A DNA stretch of 33,486 bases from PCC-7336 sp039817825 (GTDB taxonomy: Bacteria > Cyanobacteriota > Cyanobacteriia > Thermostichales > PCC-7336): NCBI GenBank assembly GCA_039817825.1, contig JBCBVA010000030.1, forward strand, positions 1-33,486, in the 5' to 3' direction. Shown piece by piece: positions 15,720 through 24,471 of this stretch. The position numbers and the translations under genes are program-made. How positions within the stretch are numbered: position 1 is the first letter of the stretch; each line of letters begins with the position of its first letter. Under the pieces are notes generated by a model. It ran no database searches. It worked only from the letters and a program-made list of their open reading frames with translations, and was not told the origin of the DNA.

Positions 15720-16085
15720 ATGTCTATTCGAATCGGAAACCTTGGCGAACAGCTAGTCTGCGATCGCCTACAAACACTGGGTTGGACAATTGCCGCTCGG
15801 CAATGGAAGTGCCGCTGGGGTGAGCTAGATATCGTTGCCGTTCGAGATTCAGACCTCAAATTTGTGGAAGTCAAAACCCGCAGCCATCGCAATTGGGACG
15901 CATCCGGAGCATTGGCTATCACACCACGCAAGCAACGCCGCTTAATTCGCACCGCCCAAGTGTTCTTACAGCAGCATCCCGACTACTTCTCTTGCAACTG
16001 CATATTTGACGCTGCGCTCGTCTCCATCGGCGATCGCCAACACTTGGAATTACATGAATACATTGAGTCCGCGTTTGAGCTATAG
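15720..16085 (+). CDS. yraN: UPF0102 / YraN family endonuclease-like protein
   Basis: 121-residue protein of the YraN family, a restriction-endonuclease-like fold of undefined cellular role. The catalytic-type residues are visible in WGELDIVAVRD and KFVEVKTRSH (E-x-D then E-V-K). The open frame continues upstream to 15504, but only the part from the ATG at 15720 resembles the family (start IRIGNLGEQLVCDRL), and the longer version would overlap the divergent pentapeptide gene. No strong ribosome binding site precedes the ATG. Confidence 0.88.
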   Translation: MSIRIGNLGEQLVCDRLQTLGWTIAARQWKCRWGELDIVAVRDSDLKFVEVKTRSHRNWDASGALAITPRKQRRLIRTAQVFLQQHPDYFSCNCIFDAALVSIGDRQHLELHEYIESAFEL

Positions 16086-16116
16086 CAGTGGCCATGCCCC
16101 TGCAGACATTTCATCT

Positions 16117-16142
16117 AAAAAAGAGGAGCCACAGGGCTCCTC
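16117..16142 (-). terminator. Terminator of the SLH porin gene
   Basis: On the minus strand GAGGAGCC, loop CTGT, GGCTCCTC is followed by TTTTTT (16122 down to 16117). The hairpin may also serve yraN on the plus strand, where a weaker TTCTCT follows. Confidence 0.9.
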
Positions 16143-16170
16143 TTCTCTCAAACAATTAAGCTAGAAGCTT

Positions 16171-17613
16171 TTAGAACTTGAAGGTGGTACGGATACCGCC
16201 AACAACGATGTCGTCATCATCAACCGCATCGGAGATGTAGTAGACACCGGGGGTGATGGTGAGATTCTCGGTCAGTGGGAAGCTGTAGTAAACCTCAGCA
16301 TAGAAGGGGGAGTCATCGTCATCGCCGACAAAGAAGTCGGGACTACCAACCATGAAGCCACCATTAGAGCCTTCGATGAACAGGTCAGGGAAAGCGAAAC
16401 CAGCTAACCAATCGTCAACACCGTCGAAATCATCGTTCTCGAAGCCGCGAGCGTACCAACCGGAGAAGATCACGCTAGGAGTGATTTCCCAGGTAACGCC
16501 GAAGCCCAAACCGAAGAACTCGTCCAGACCGGTACCTTCACCAGGAGAGGTAACTGTACCAGCCAAAGACAGCAGCAGGTTATCAACAGGAGTAGCAGCC
16601 AGTTCCAGAGAATGCTGAGAGGTGCCGGCGAAGAAACCGGTACCGAAGTCATTACCTGCACCTTCTGCAGCGCCGTAACCATAGGTGACGTAGAACAGAT
16701 CGTCCAGAGCTTCCCAAGAGAACAGCAATGCTTGATCGCCTACGCCGTCCCAAACCAAGTCGCTTCCGCCATCGCCGAAGTCAGACAAGCCATCGAAGGG
16801 AGTGCTGAAAATGACCAAGTCGGTAGCAGCAACGCTGTTGATACCGAAGACGGCAGTAACAGCGCCGCTGAAGAGAGGGAACTTATAGAAAACGTCATCA
16901 AGTTCAACGTCTTCACCGCTACCACCATCGGCGTCGGAGTTACCGGAGAAGGTAAAGCCGCTGGGGTCGCCGTTGAACGCATCTGCCTCACGGGACTGCA
17001 AGCGAACGCGCAACTGGTCTTCACCAGTGAAGGATGCGTCAAAGTTCATCCGCACGCGATAGGGAACCTGGACATTGTTGTCAAGGTCGTCGGGTTCACT
17101 AGCAGCGAAGATACCGGAAATAACTTCGAAGCTCAGCTTGCTGGTAGCAGCATCCAAGCCTAGAGGGTTAGCTTCCAGTTCAGCAGTCTTCGCTTCTAGA
17201 GCGTCAACGCGACCGGTCAGGGCAGCCAATTCAGCAGCAAACTCTTCCTGCAAACGCTGAACGGTAGCCAGGTCTTCACGAGAAACCTTGTCAGCCAAGC
17301 CAGCAGCGATCAGTTCGTTAATGCGATCCAAGCAAGCGTTCAAACCGGCGGCGAATTCGCCACGAGTCATCGCGCGCTGGCCGCGGAAAGTACCGTCAGG
17401 GTAACCAGCAATACAGCCGTAACGTTCGACCAAAGACTGTAGAGCTTGGAAGTACCACTCAGTGGGAGCAACGTCAGACAGCTCGGATACAGAGGTAACC
17501 TGAGCGAACTGTTGAGGCTGGGTCGTCTGGGCTTGAACTTCACCACCCGCCATTAGGGCAGCACCTACTGCAGCAGAACCTGCAAGCAGGGTTTTCCAAG
17601 TGATTGCGGACAT
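16171..17613 (-). CDS. SLH-domain porin, OprB-like (cyanobacterial iron-uptake porin type)
   Basis: 480-residue outer-membrane beta-barrel protein. The N-terminal signal peptide ends near VQAQ. Residues about 42-110 form one SLH domain (VSELSDVAPTEWYFQALQSL, GCIAGYPDGTFRG, MTRGEFAAGLNACLDR), which binds the peptidoglycan-linked polymer. A coiled-coil stretch (about 115-150, LQEEFAAELAALTGRVDALE) follows, then an aromatic- and Asp/Gly-rich OprB barrel ending in a terminal Phe (IRTTFKF), the usual signature for barrel insertion. AAGGAG lies 9 nt before the ATG. Codon use suggests high expression. Closely similar proteins have been linked to iron or ion uptake; substrate is not readable from sequence. 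Confidence 0.92.
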   Translation of the reverse strand: MSAITWKTLLAGSAAVGAALMAGGEVQAQTTQPQQFAQVTSVSELSDVAPTEWYFQALQSLVERYGCIAGYPDGTFRGQRAMTRGEFAAGLNACLDRINELIAAGLADKVSREDLATVQRLQEEFAAELAALTGRVDALEAKTAELEANPLGLDAATSKLSFEVISGIFAASEPDDLDNNVQVPYRVRMNFDASFTGEDQLRVRLQSREADAFNGDPSGFTFSGNSDADGGSGEDVELDDVFYKFPLFSGAVTAVFGINSVAATDLVIFSTPFDGLSDFGDGGSDLVWDGVGDQALLFSWEALDDLFYVTYGYGAAEGAGNDFGTGFFAGTSQHSLELAATPVDNLLLSLAGTVTSPGEGTGLDEFFGLGFGVTWEITPSVIFSGWYARGFENDDFDGVDDWLAGFAFPDLFIEGSNGGFMVGSPDFFVGDDDDSPFYAEVYYSFPLTENLTITPGVYYISDAVDDDDIVVGGIRTTFKF

Positions 17614-18335
17614 TAAATTGTCTCCTTATCCTCACACAGGTCAACCTGGCGGCATGGAACGAAATCCAACAGGATATGTTCCCTGCAAGCTTTAGTTAGA
17701 CCCAATGAATATCGTAGACGATTCTTCCCCATTCGGCACCAGTTCAATCAAAACTATCTACGGGTATTTGTCAGGCTCTAAATATTAAATGGATGTCTTC
17801 ATCGAACATAGTCCTTGAAATCTTTTCTATGACTGAGGTTCAGCGTTCTTTGCCAGCAGAAATCTTCCCTACGATCGGTCCGGCCAAAACTCCAAAACAT
17901 CGCTTGGTAGCATCAACAATCTGCGCAATACCGCAGAGAGGGAAAATCGACCCGTGAGAATTGTGTGCAGCAAGAGCTGTTGAGAACACGAGCCTAGTTT
18001 CCTTCAGGCTCACATCAGGAGAGGCTATCTCATCAAGGTCGTTCGACTCTTATGCTCACTGAGCAAAACTCTGTGCAAAACTGACTCCGCAGATAAACTG
18101 AAAGGCTTCAGGTTCAGTGCTGCATCACCACAGATGGAACGTGAGGCCCAGCAGCCCCGACGTAAGCCGCAACACCCGTTTGCAGTCAATACTTCTTAAC
18201 GAACAGAATGCTTAAGGGAATGAAAGACCCTGTTAGACTGCAAAAAAGCAGCTTGGGTAGGCTATCTGTCTGTCAGACGGCAGTTGTCAGCCAGCAGCAA
18301 TTGCCAGGCATCAACGATATCGCACGATAAAAAAC
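17614..18335. other. 722-nt gene-free region between the porin and acsF
   Basis: This is the shared upstream region of two divergent genes. I see no convincing open frame, tRNA or known riboswitch. It holds the porin ribosome binding site, one TTTGTCAGGCT motif (17767-17777), and a possible acsF promoter near 18212-18239. The length is more than two promoters need, so an unannotated small RNA or long leader is possible. Confidence 0.6.
18212..18239 (+). promoter_or_regulatory. Possible acsF promoter
   Basis: TAGACT (18234-18239) could serve as a -10 box with TTAAGG (18212-18217) 16 nt upstream as a poor -35. It would give a leader of about 90 nt before acsF. Weak match; listed as a candidate only. 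Confidence 0.3.
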
Positions 18336-19436
18336 ATGGTTGCAACTTCCCCTCAAAAACCAGCTTCCGATACTCAGGCGCGAGTTCCTGATGAAACCAT
18401 ACTGACTCCGCGCTTTTACACCACGGACTTTGATGCAATGGCAAACCTGGATATTTCCGGGTACGAAGACGACTTCGAAGCCCTGCTTGAAGAATTCCGC
18501 ACTGACTACAATCGCCATCACTTTGTCAGGGGCGAAGAGTTCGATCGCTCCTGGGAGGAGCTCGATGCAGAATCCAAGAAGCTCTTCGTGGAATTTCTGG
18601 AGCGCTCCTGCACAGCAGAGTTTTCCGGGTTCCTGCTTTACAAGGAACTATCCCGCAAGCTGAAAGACACTAGCCCTGTCCTGGCCGAGTGTTTCTTGCT
18701 GATGAGCCGCGACGAGGCTCGCCACGCTGGCTTCTTGAATAAGGCAATGGCAGACTTCAACCTGGCGTTGGATCTCAGCTTCTTGACCAAGAACAAGCAG
18801 TACACCAAGTTCGCCCCCCGGTTCATCTTCTACGCTACTTATTTATCCGAGAAAATCGGCTACTGGCGCTACATCAAAATCTTCCGCCATCTGGAAAACA
18901 ATCCCGATAACCGCATCTACCCAATTTTCAATTTCTTTGAAAATTGGTGCCAGGACGAGAGCCGCCACGGAGACTTCTTCTCTCTAGTGATGAAGAGCCA
19001 GCCCCGCTTCTTGAACAATTGGATTTCGAGGATGTGGTGCCGTTTCTTCTTGCTGTCCGTTTACGCCACCATGTACCTCAACGATGTAGCTCTTCGTCCC
19101 GAGTTCTACGAACTCATGGGATTGGAACCCAAGGACTACGACCTAGATGTCATCAAGTGGACCAACCATGATGCATCGAAAGTATTCCCCGTCGTTTTGC
19201 ACGTCGAGCATCCTGAGTTCGAAGGCTGCCTCGATCGCTGCGTAGCCAACATCGATAAGATGCGTCAAGTGGATGCCTCTAACGCTCCTAGCGCTGTGAA
19301 AGCTCTGCAGAAGTTACCTCTGTATGCGGGTAATGTGTGGCAATTCATCCGTCTGTTTGCCATGAAGCCCGTGACTAGCCCGGTCGATCGCCAGTACCGT
19401 GCTGCTCGTCAAGCTGGCCAAGCCGCCACAGCGTAG
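18336..19436 (+). CDS. acsF: Mg-protoporphyrin IX monomethyl ester (oxidative) cyclase, aerobic
   Basis: Di-iron enzyme that forms the isocyclic E ring of chlorophyll using oxygen, giving divinyl protochlorophyllide. The 366-residue protein has ILTPRFYTTDFDAM and GYEDDFEALLEEFRTDYNRHHF near the N-terminus, and the iron-ligand helices: LERSCTAEFSGFLLY, MSRDEARHAGF and ENWCQDESRHGDFF (two E/D-E-x-R-H motifs). It is a standalone gene closed by a terminator at 19460-19486. Many cyanobacteria have two copies (high- and low-oxygen forms); which this is cannot be told here. Confidence 0.97.
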   Translation: MVATSPQKPASDTQARVPDETILTPRFYTTDFDAMANLDISGYEDDFEALLEEFRTDYNRHHFVRGEEFDRSWEELDAESKKLFVEFLERSCTAEFSGFLLYKELSRKLKDTSPVLAECFLLMSRDEARHAGFLNKAMADFNLALDLSFLTKNKQYTKFAPRFIFYATYLSEKIGYWRYIKIFRHLENNPDNRIYPIFNFFENWCQDESRHGDFFSLVMKSQPRFLNNWISRMWCRFFLLSVYATMYLNDVALRPEFYELMGLEPKDYDLDVIKWTNHDASKVFPVVLHVEHPEFEGCLDRCVANIDKMRQVDASNAPSAVKALQKLPLYAGNVWQFIRLFAMKPVTSPVDRQYRAARQAGQAATA

Positions 19437-19459
19437 CTTTTCCCTTTGCGCACTTAGCA

Positions 19460-19486
19460 AGCAGCCCCTATGACTGGGGCTGCTTT
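19460..19486 (+). terminator. Terminator of acsF
   Basis: AGCAGCCCC (19460-19468), 7-nt loop, GGGGCTGCT (19476-19484), continuing into TTTCGTTT. Lies 23 nt after the acsF stop codon. Confidence 0.85.
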
Positions 19487-19690
19487 CGTTTAGCAACACG
19501 CTGCCCTATCCCGTGCCAATCTCAAGAACAGACCCGGTGAATTAACCTACGGTCAATGCGCTTGAATGGGTTCAGCCACAGAGTTCGGACATCACTGGAA
19601 CCTCCACGGAAGTAGTTAGTAAGCAGCAGCCACTGGTTGTCCCCCCAATCGCCGAGACTGACCCCAAACCACCCACATTAGTTCGCGCGT

Positions 19691-21289
19691 ATGAATCCAA
19701 CAGTCAATCTCACCCCTATTATTGCCCTCTCAGGTCTGGTGGTTTTAGCCTGGGGATACTGGCGCGCCCGCCAACAGGGCCAGGCAGGAGTGCTGGGGTG
19801 GCTGCAAAGCGTGTCGCTGATACTGCCCTGGCTGGTATTTCTAGGGCTGTTCGCAACGAATACTTATCTCAATGCAGCCGGTTTTGTCCTGTTACTAACA
19901 GTATCCAGCGGCATCTATATCGCCGTTGGCCGCGTGGCCCGCAGAGTCGCCGAAGAAGAGCGGGCGGCAACAACAAAATTTCAACAAACGCTTCGCAGCG
20001 AGAATCAAGAGGATTGGGCAGCTCCCGCCAGTGCAGTGGAGAGGGAGATAACTGAGGAGACAACTCTCGATACGATCGCCATTCCCGACAAAAACGACAT
20101 TGATGTAGACATTGATGAGTCCTCTGAAATTGACGGAGAAAGTTCCCAGCAAAAGAGCGCAACCGGCAGCTCCCAAATAGATACAGATGACCTAAAAGCC
20201 ATTCGCGGCATTTTCGGTATCGATACGTTCTACGTGACAGACATAGTCCCCTACGGCAAGGGAGCGATCTTCAAAGGCAACCTGCGTCAACAAGATGCGT
20301 CAAAAGTGGTTCAGCAGTTGCAAACGGCTTTGCAGCAGGAAATGGGCAATCGCTACTGTCTGTATTTGGTACGCGATCGCGAAGAAAAACCATCCGTTGT
20401 TTTATTACCCGACTCAACAGTCAACCAGCCCACTCCGGCTACCTTCAAGGCATTGGCCGCCACGCTGCTAGTGGCAACAGTAGGCATGGTCATGGAACTG
20501 GCTGCCAATCTGTTTGGCTTCAGCCTGACAGTCAATCCCGAGCGCTGGTGGGAAACAGTCCCGTTTGCAACGGGCGTATTAGGAACGCTCGGGTTGCACG
20601 AATTCGGACATCGCTGGATGGCAGGGAAGTACAGAGTGCGACTCAGCCCGGCTTTCCTTATTCCGACCTTGGGATTGGGCACTCTCGGCAGCCTCAATCG
20701 CATCGAATCTCCCGTTCCCCATCGCAAAGCACTCTTTGATATTGCGATCGCCGGTCCGGCACTAGGGGGGCTATCCTCGCTCGTCTTGTTGGCGATCGGT
20801 CTCCTCCTCACCGGCCAACCATCCGATTTATACGTGCCCGGAGTCCTCTTCCAATCATCTCTACTCGTAGGTGGCTTATCTCGCTCGATCCTCGGGCCTC
20901 AACTGCAAGCAGAAGTGGTAGGCATTCATCCACTGGTAGCAGTTGGATGGTTGGGGTTATTGGTGACAGCCCTGAGCTTATTACCGGCAGGACAACTGGA
21001 CGGCGGACGCATGGTTCAGGCAGTATACGGTCGCAAAATTGCCGATCGCACGACATTTGTATCGATCGCGTTTCTGGCCTTGGCCGCCTTGGGTAACCAG
21101 GTGGCTCTATATTGGGCTTTACTGATCTTGCTGATTGCCCGCGACACCGAACGTCCTCCCCAGGACGAAATTACGGAAACGGATAGTCGTAGGGATGTAT
21201 TGGCATTGGTGGCTCTGTTTGCAATGGCTGTGATGTTGCTACCTGTGGCACCGATTGTGGCAGAGCGCTTCGGAATTGGCTTGGTTTGA
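19691..21289 (+). CDS. Site-2 protease family (M50) membrane metalloprotease, EGY-like
   Basis: Intramembrane zinc protease of 532 residues. Two hydrophobic segments open the protein (about 8-25 and 40-80), followed by a charged, very acidic stretch (about residues 130-160), then a soluble DLKAIRGIFGIDTFYVTDIVPYG domain (from about 170) typical of the plastid/cyanobacterial EGY group. The zinc motif HEFGH is at 303-307 and the second motif LDGGR has its Asp at 437; several membrane helices surround both. Substrates of these cyanobacterial proteins are mostly unknown. No clear ribosome binding site precedes the ATG. The CocE/NonD gene starts 53 nt downstream. Confidence 0.92.
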   Translation: MNPTVNLTPIIALSGLVVLAWGYWRARQQGQAGVLGWLQSVSLILPWLVFLGLFATNTYLNAAGFVLLLTVSSGIYIAVGRVARRVAEEERAATTKFQQTLRSENQEDWAAPASAVEREITEETTLDTIAIPDKNDIDVDIDESSEIDGESSQQKSATGSSQIDTDDLKAIRGIFGIDTFYVTDIVPYGKGAIFKGNLRQQDASKVVQQLQTALQQEMGNRYCLYLVRDREEKPSVVLLPDSTVNQPTPATFKALAATLLVATVGMVMELAANLFGFSLTVNPERWWETVPFATGVLGTLGLHEFGHRWMAGKYRVRLSPAFLIPTLGLGTLGSLNRIESPVPHRKALFDIAIAGPALGGLSSLVLLAIGLLLTGQPSDLYVPGVLFQSSLLVGGLSRSILGPQLQAEVVGIHPLVAVGWLGLLVTALSLLPAGQLDGGRMVQAVYGRKIADRTTFVSIAFLALAALGNQVALYWALLILLIARDTERPPQDEITETDSRRDVLALVALFAMAVMLLPVAPIVAERFGIGLV

Positions 21290-21342
21290 TTGGGCTTGGT
21301 TCTGGTGGGTTGAACCGATCGGAAATCGCTGGGTGAACATTG

Positions 21343-23187
21343 ATGGACGAGCATGAACTGTCGTCAGAAGTCCCGAGGAATTACGCGCCTTCTATCACAG
21401 TCGAGCGGGCAGTACCAGTATCGATGAGAGACGGTACGACCCTATACGCCGACATTTATCGCCCCAATCATTGCTCTGAACCGCTGCCCGTTCTACTCAT
21501 GCGCTTGCCCTACGGGCGGGCAGTTGCCTCAACGGTGGTCTATGCCCACCCCAGTTGGTATGCCAACCAGGGATTTATTGTCGTTATTCAGGACGTGAGA
21601 GGATGCGGCCAATCAGAGGGCACGTTCTACCCCTTACAAACCGCTGAAATGGAGGATGGCGTTCAAACCGTCGATTGGTGTCGCCGTCTACCAGGAAGTA
21701 ACGGCAAAGTGGGCATGTATGGATTCTCGTATCAAGGCATCACTCAATTTCAGGCCGTCGCCGGAGGGGCGTCTTCAGTCGGATTAGCGGCGATCGCCCC
21801 TGGCATGGCCGCCATCGATCGCTACCGAGGGTGGTGCTATTGGGGGGGAGCACTGGCGTTGGATCTAGTCCTTCCTTGGAGCGTTCAATTAGCTCAGGAC
21901 CAGGCCCAATTCCGCAGGGCAGAGCCCGATGCCACCCAACTGGGACAGGCACGAGCAGACATGCAAACATGGCTGAACGTCACTCCGCTCGATAGCTTGG
22001 AATTATTGCAGGGGCAATCGCATGCTGATTTCTATTTTGACTGGCTACGCGAGACTGTCGCCGACTCAGCATACGAGCAAGATCTCAACCCCCAGTCATA
22101 TCTAGAGAACAGTCACGACGTACCGGGGCTGCATATTGCTGGCTGGGCAGACAGCTACCTCCTAGGAACGATCCAGGCATACGAATGGTTGCAACCCCGC
22201 ACCGCTCACCCTCAGCATTTAGTGGTGGGACCTTGGCAACACATTCCGTGGTCGCGGCACGTGGGAGAGCTGGACTTTGGCCCAGCAGCTAGCCCCACGA
22301 TCGATCGCCTGCAGGTGCAGTGGTTTAAGCAGTGGCTACATAACAACGATGCCCCTGAAGCCACACACCAGCCCGCCCCCCTGCCCCATGAATCCACGTC
22401 AGGTAAACCCCGTCCTGACAACGAGTCCTGTGGAGCAATCGCGGTAGACGCCATCGTCAATCTCTTTGAAATGGGCAGCAATCGTTGGCTGCAGTTCGAT
22501 CGCTGGCCGATACCAACTCACCCCTATCGCCTCTGGCTAGCAAGCGATGGACTGGCCAATGGTCCAGACAGCAACGGGCAACTGGTGGCCACACCTGCAT
22601 CACCCCCTGACGAGGCAACAGACTCTGGCAGGGTATCAAAAACCGGTAGCGGATTCGATACTTACGTTTACGACCCCCGCATTGCCAATCCCACCACCCC
22701 CTACGGCCCATACGATCAGCGCCGCGTGCATCACCGTCCCGACCTCCTGCTCTACACCAGCGACCCTCTCAATACTCCGCTAGCCATTGTTGGAGCCCCC
22801 ATCATGACCCTGTACGCGGCAACTACGGCAGTGGACACCGACTGGGTCGTGAAATTAATGCGCCTCACCTCGACAGGAGCAGCAATTCTTCTGAGCGCCG
22901 GAGTGCTGCGAGGCCGCTTTCATCAGTCACTCTCCCAACCCGAACGACTACCTCCTGAGGAGATCGTGCAGTACACGATCGAGCTTCGACCGACTTGCTG
23001 GAAGGTACCGGCGGGCGATCGCTTACAGGTGGCAGTTGCCAGCGCGGCTTTCCCGTGGATCGATCGCAATCCCAATACCGGTCAGTGGCCAGCTTCAGCG
23101 CATTACAGCGATTTTCAGATGGCAACTCAAACCGTGTTTCACACTCCCCAGTGGCCATCGCATATCGTGCTGCCGGTTCGGGAATAA
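21343..23187 (+). CDS. CocE/NonD family alpha/beta hydrolase (X-Pro dipeptidyl-peptidase S15-like)
   Basis: About 614-residue serine hydrolase with an N-terminal alpha/beta domain and a C-terminal jelly-roll X-Pro dipeptidyl-peptidase domain. The catalytic set is readable: nucleophile Ser in MYGFSYQG, Asp in HIAGWADSYL, and His in VVGPWQHIPW; the oxyanion-side motif QDVRGCGQSEG is present. There is no signal peptide. The C-terminal part (TWVVKLMRL-like strand DTDWVVKLMRL, LRGRFHQSL) matches the family. The frame opens with TTG at 21340 directly before ATG; I use the ATG at 21343. Substrate (ester, peptide or amide) cannot be predicted. Confidence 0.9.
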   Translation: MDEHELSSEVPRNYAPSITVERAVPVSMRDGTTLYADIYRPNHCSEPLPVLLMRLPYGRAVASTVVYAHPSWYANQGFIVVIQDVRGCGQSEGTFYPLQTAEMEDGVQTVDWCRRLPGSNGKVGMYGFSYQGITQFQAVAGGASSVGLAAIAPGMAAIDRYRGWCYWGGALALDLVLPWSVQLAQDQAQFRRAEPDATQLGQARADMQTWLNVTPLDSLELLQGQSHADFYFDWLRETVADSAYEQDLNPQSYLENSHDVPGLHIAGWADSYLLGTIQAYEWLQPRTAHPQHLVVGPWQHIPWSRHVGELDFGPAASPTIDRLQVQWFKQWLHNNDAPEATHQPAPLPHESTSGKPRPDNESCGAIAVDAIVNLFEMGSNRWLQFDRWPIPTHPYRLWLASDGLANGPDSNGQLVATPASPPDEATDSGRVSKTGSGFDTYVYDPRIANPTTPYGPYDQRRVHHRPDLLLYTSDPLNTPLAIVGAPIMTLYAATTAVDTDWVVKLMRLTSTGAAILLSAGVLRGRFHQSLSQPERLPPEEIVQYTIELRPTCWKVPAGDRLQVAVASAAFPWIDRNPNTGQWPASAHYSDFQMATQTVFHTPQWPSHIVLPVRE

Positions 23188-23225
23188 GTTACGTTTCTCT
23201 GACAAGCTTAAGCCCGTCATCCCAA

Positions 23226-23243
23226 TAGGACCGGTTGGTCCTA
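23226..23243. repeat. Small hairpin between convergent genes
   Basis: TAGGACC (23226-23232), GGTT loop, GGTCCTA (23237-23243). It lies between the stops of the CocE/NonD and TIGR03792-like genes. Without a T-run it is at best a weak bidirectional terminator. Confidence 0.5.
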
Positions 23244-23252
23244 AGTTCGGAG

Positions 23253-23720
23253 CTACGTAAAGCCACCAGCAGGATTGAGCACCCTAAATTCACGGGAATC
23301 TACCAACTCCGCATTGGTTGGCTGCATTTGTCGATCTAGTTCGTCTATCAAGGCTTCTGGAAACGCAAACCAGTCCTCCCGACTCGCCCAGTAGATGGCC
23401 AGCGTCACAAACTCGGGACGATCGGGTGACGTCCAAATTGATTTATGCAAGAATCCCGACTGCTGGCGTAGCGCCGCCGTCCAAATTTGCTCGTCTTTGG
23501 CTAGAAATTCAGCCTGCTCTTCCAGTGGGACGCGGAATTCTAGCCACTCTACAACCACCGGGTTGGGCCAGGATGAATCGCTAGCTTGTGCGATTTGTCG
23601 CTCGAACCCTGGCATCTGAATTCCTATGCTCCCCAAACTCCACAGCAGAATTGAAAGGGCGATCGCCCGTCCCAGTAACAACCATTTATTCTGTTTTGAG
23701 CACTGACCTTGTTTCAACAC
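23253..23720 (-). CDS. TIGR03792-like exported ABM-fold protein
   Basis: 155 residues. A basic N-terminus (about 1-17) and a hydrophobic segment (LGRAIALSILLWSLGSIGI) suggest export or a membrane anchor. The rest resembles the cyanobacterial TIGR03792 family, a ferredoxin-like alpha/beta (antibiotic-biosynthesis-monooxygenase-like) domain: VEWLEFRVPLEEQAEFLAKDEQIWTAAL, SGFLHKSIW, LAIYWASREDW and a final LVDSREFRVL strand. No function is established for the family. It is convergent with the hydrolase gene, and two copies of a 12-nt direct repeat lie just upstream. Confidence 0.78.
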   Translation of the reverse strand: MLKQGQCSKQNKWLLLGRAIALSILLWSLGSIGIQMPGFERQIAQASDSSWPNPVVVEWLEFRVPLEEQAEFLAKDEQIWTAALRQQSGFLHKSIWTSPDRPEFVTLAIYWASREDWFAFPEALIDELDRQMQPTNAELVDSREFRVLNPAGGFT

Positions 23721-23754
23721 AATTGGTCACATCTACATCTAGGTACATTCAGCA

Positions 23755-23781
23755 GTTTGTCAGGCTGCGGTTTGTCAGGCT
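23755..23781. repeat. Direct repeat of GTTTGTCAGGCT
   Basis: Two exact 12-nt copies at 23755-23766 and 23770-23781, 15 nt apart start to start, 35 nt upstream of the TIGR03792-like gene. Eleven of the bases (TTTGTCAGGCT) recur at 17767-17777 upstream of the porin. Confidence 0.8.
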
Positions 23782-24346
23782 TACGATGAGGGGCCACCAA
23801 ACTAAGCTCTATCCAACTAATTACCCACCCAATTGATAGACCTCAAGGTCTCAGCAGGCGTACGGAGGAGCAATCGTCTATCACGTCTATGCTGGCAGAA
23901 TGCTTGCAGACCATCACTTTTACAGTAAAGGATGGCGTTAGTTTTCCAAAGCGCTGCAATCAGTCCAAGGGCAACCATCGATCCCTCATTAGCATATTGA
24001 TAGTTTACGAGTTAAACCTAAACCCAAAAAATCCCTGTCCACCACCACCAATACGCAGATTACTGCCGTTGATTCTAAAGTCTCGACTGGCTTGACTCCA
24101 CGTCCATACGAGACGGCCTAGTCAAATACCAAACAACTTGCTACGTCCATGTAGGTCATAAACCCACTGCAGAAGTGCATCTGTAAGTTTGCAACGCGAT
24201 CGGGAAAGCTTAGGTTGAAGTATGGTGGAACCTGGCTACGCTCTCTAAACTCCAAAATCAGATAGAGGCAGTACTTCAATATCGCAATACTTGAGCGATC
24301 GACTATGGCGACTTATTCGTGGTGCACTCTAACTGAAATAAAGTAG

Positions 24347-24375
24347 TTGACTCCAAAAAGTTGTAGCCTTATCTA
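24347..24375 (+). promoter_or_regulatory. Possible promoter of the GGDEF-EAL gene
   Basis: TTGACT (24347-24352) resembles a -35 box, with TATCTA (24370-24375) 17 nt downstream as a weak -10. It would place the transcript start about 90 nt before the ATG at 24472. Confidence 0.35.
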
Positions 24376-24471
24376 CAGAAAAAGCAGGGCATTCTGTCTA
24401 AATTAGCACTTATTTCTTGCTAGCCATTTTGTTCGTTGGAGACTAGCATCTCCATCGCTGCCCCCCTGTGT

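Larger units (their letters stand above)
23721..24471. other. 751-nt gene-free region upstream of the GGDEF-EAL gene
   Basis: No convincing open frame or RNA gene is visible. It contains a tandem 12-nt repeat near the TIGR03792-like start and a possible promoter at 24347-24375 facing the GGDEF-EAL gene. The sequence is more A/T-rich than the neighbouring genes. Confidence 0.6.

Noticed and set aside
16612..17163. 183-codon plus-strand frame opposite the SLH porin
   Set aside because: The porin is unambiguous and strongly codon-biased; long antisense frames are a by-product of that bias.
23889..24095. 68-codon plus-strand frame in the region before the GGDEF-EAL gene
   Set aside because: No ribosome binding site, and the composition does not look coding.
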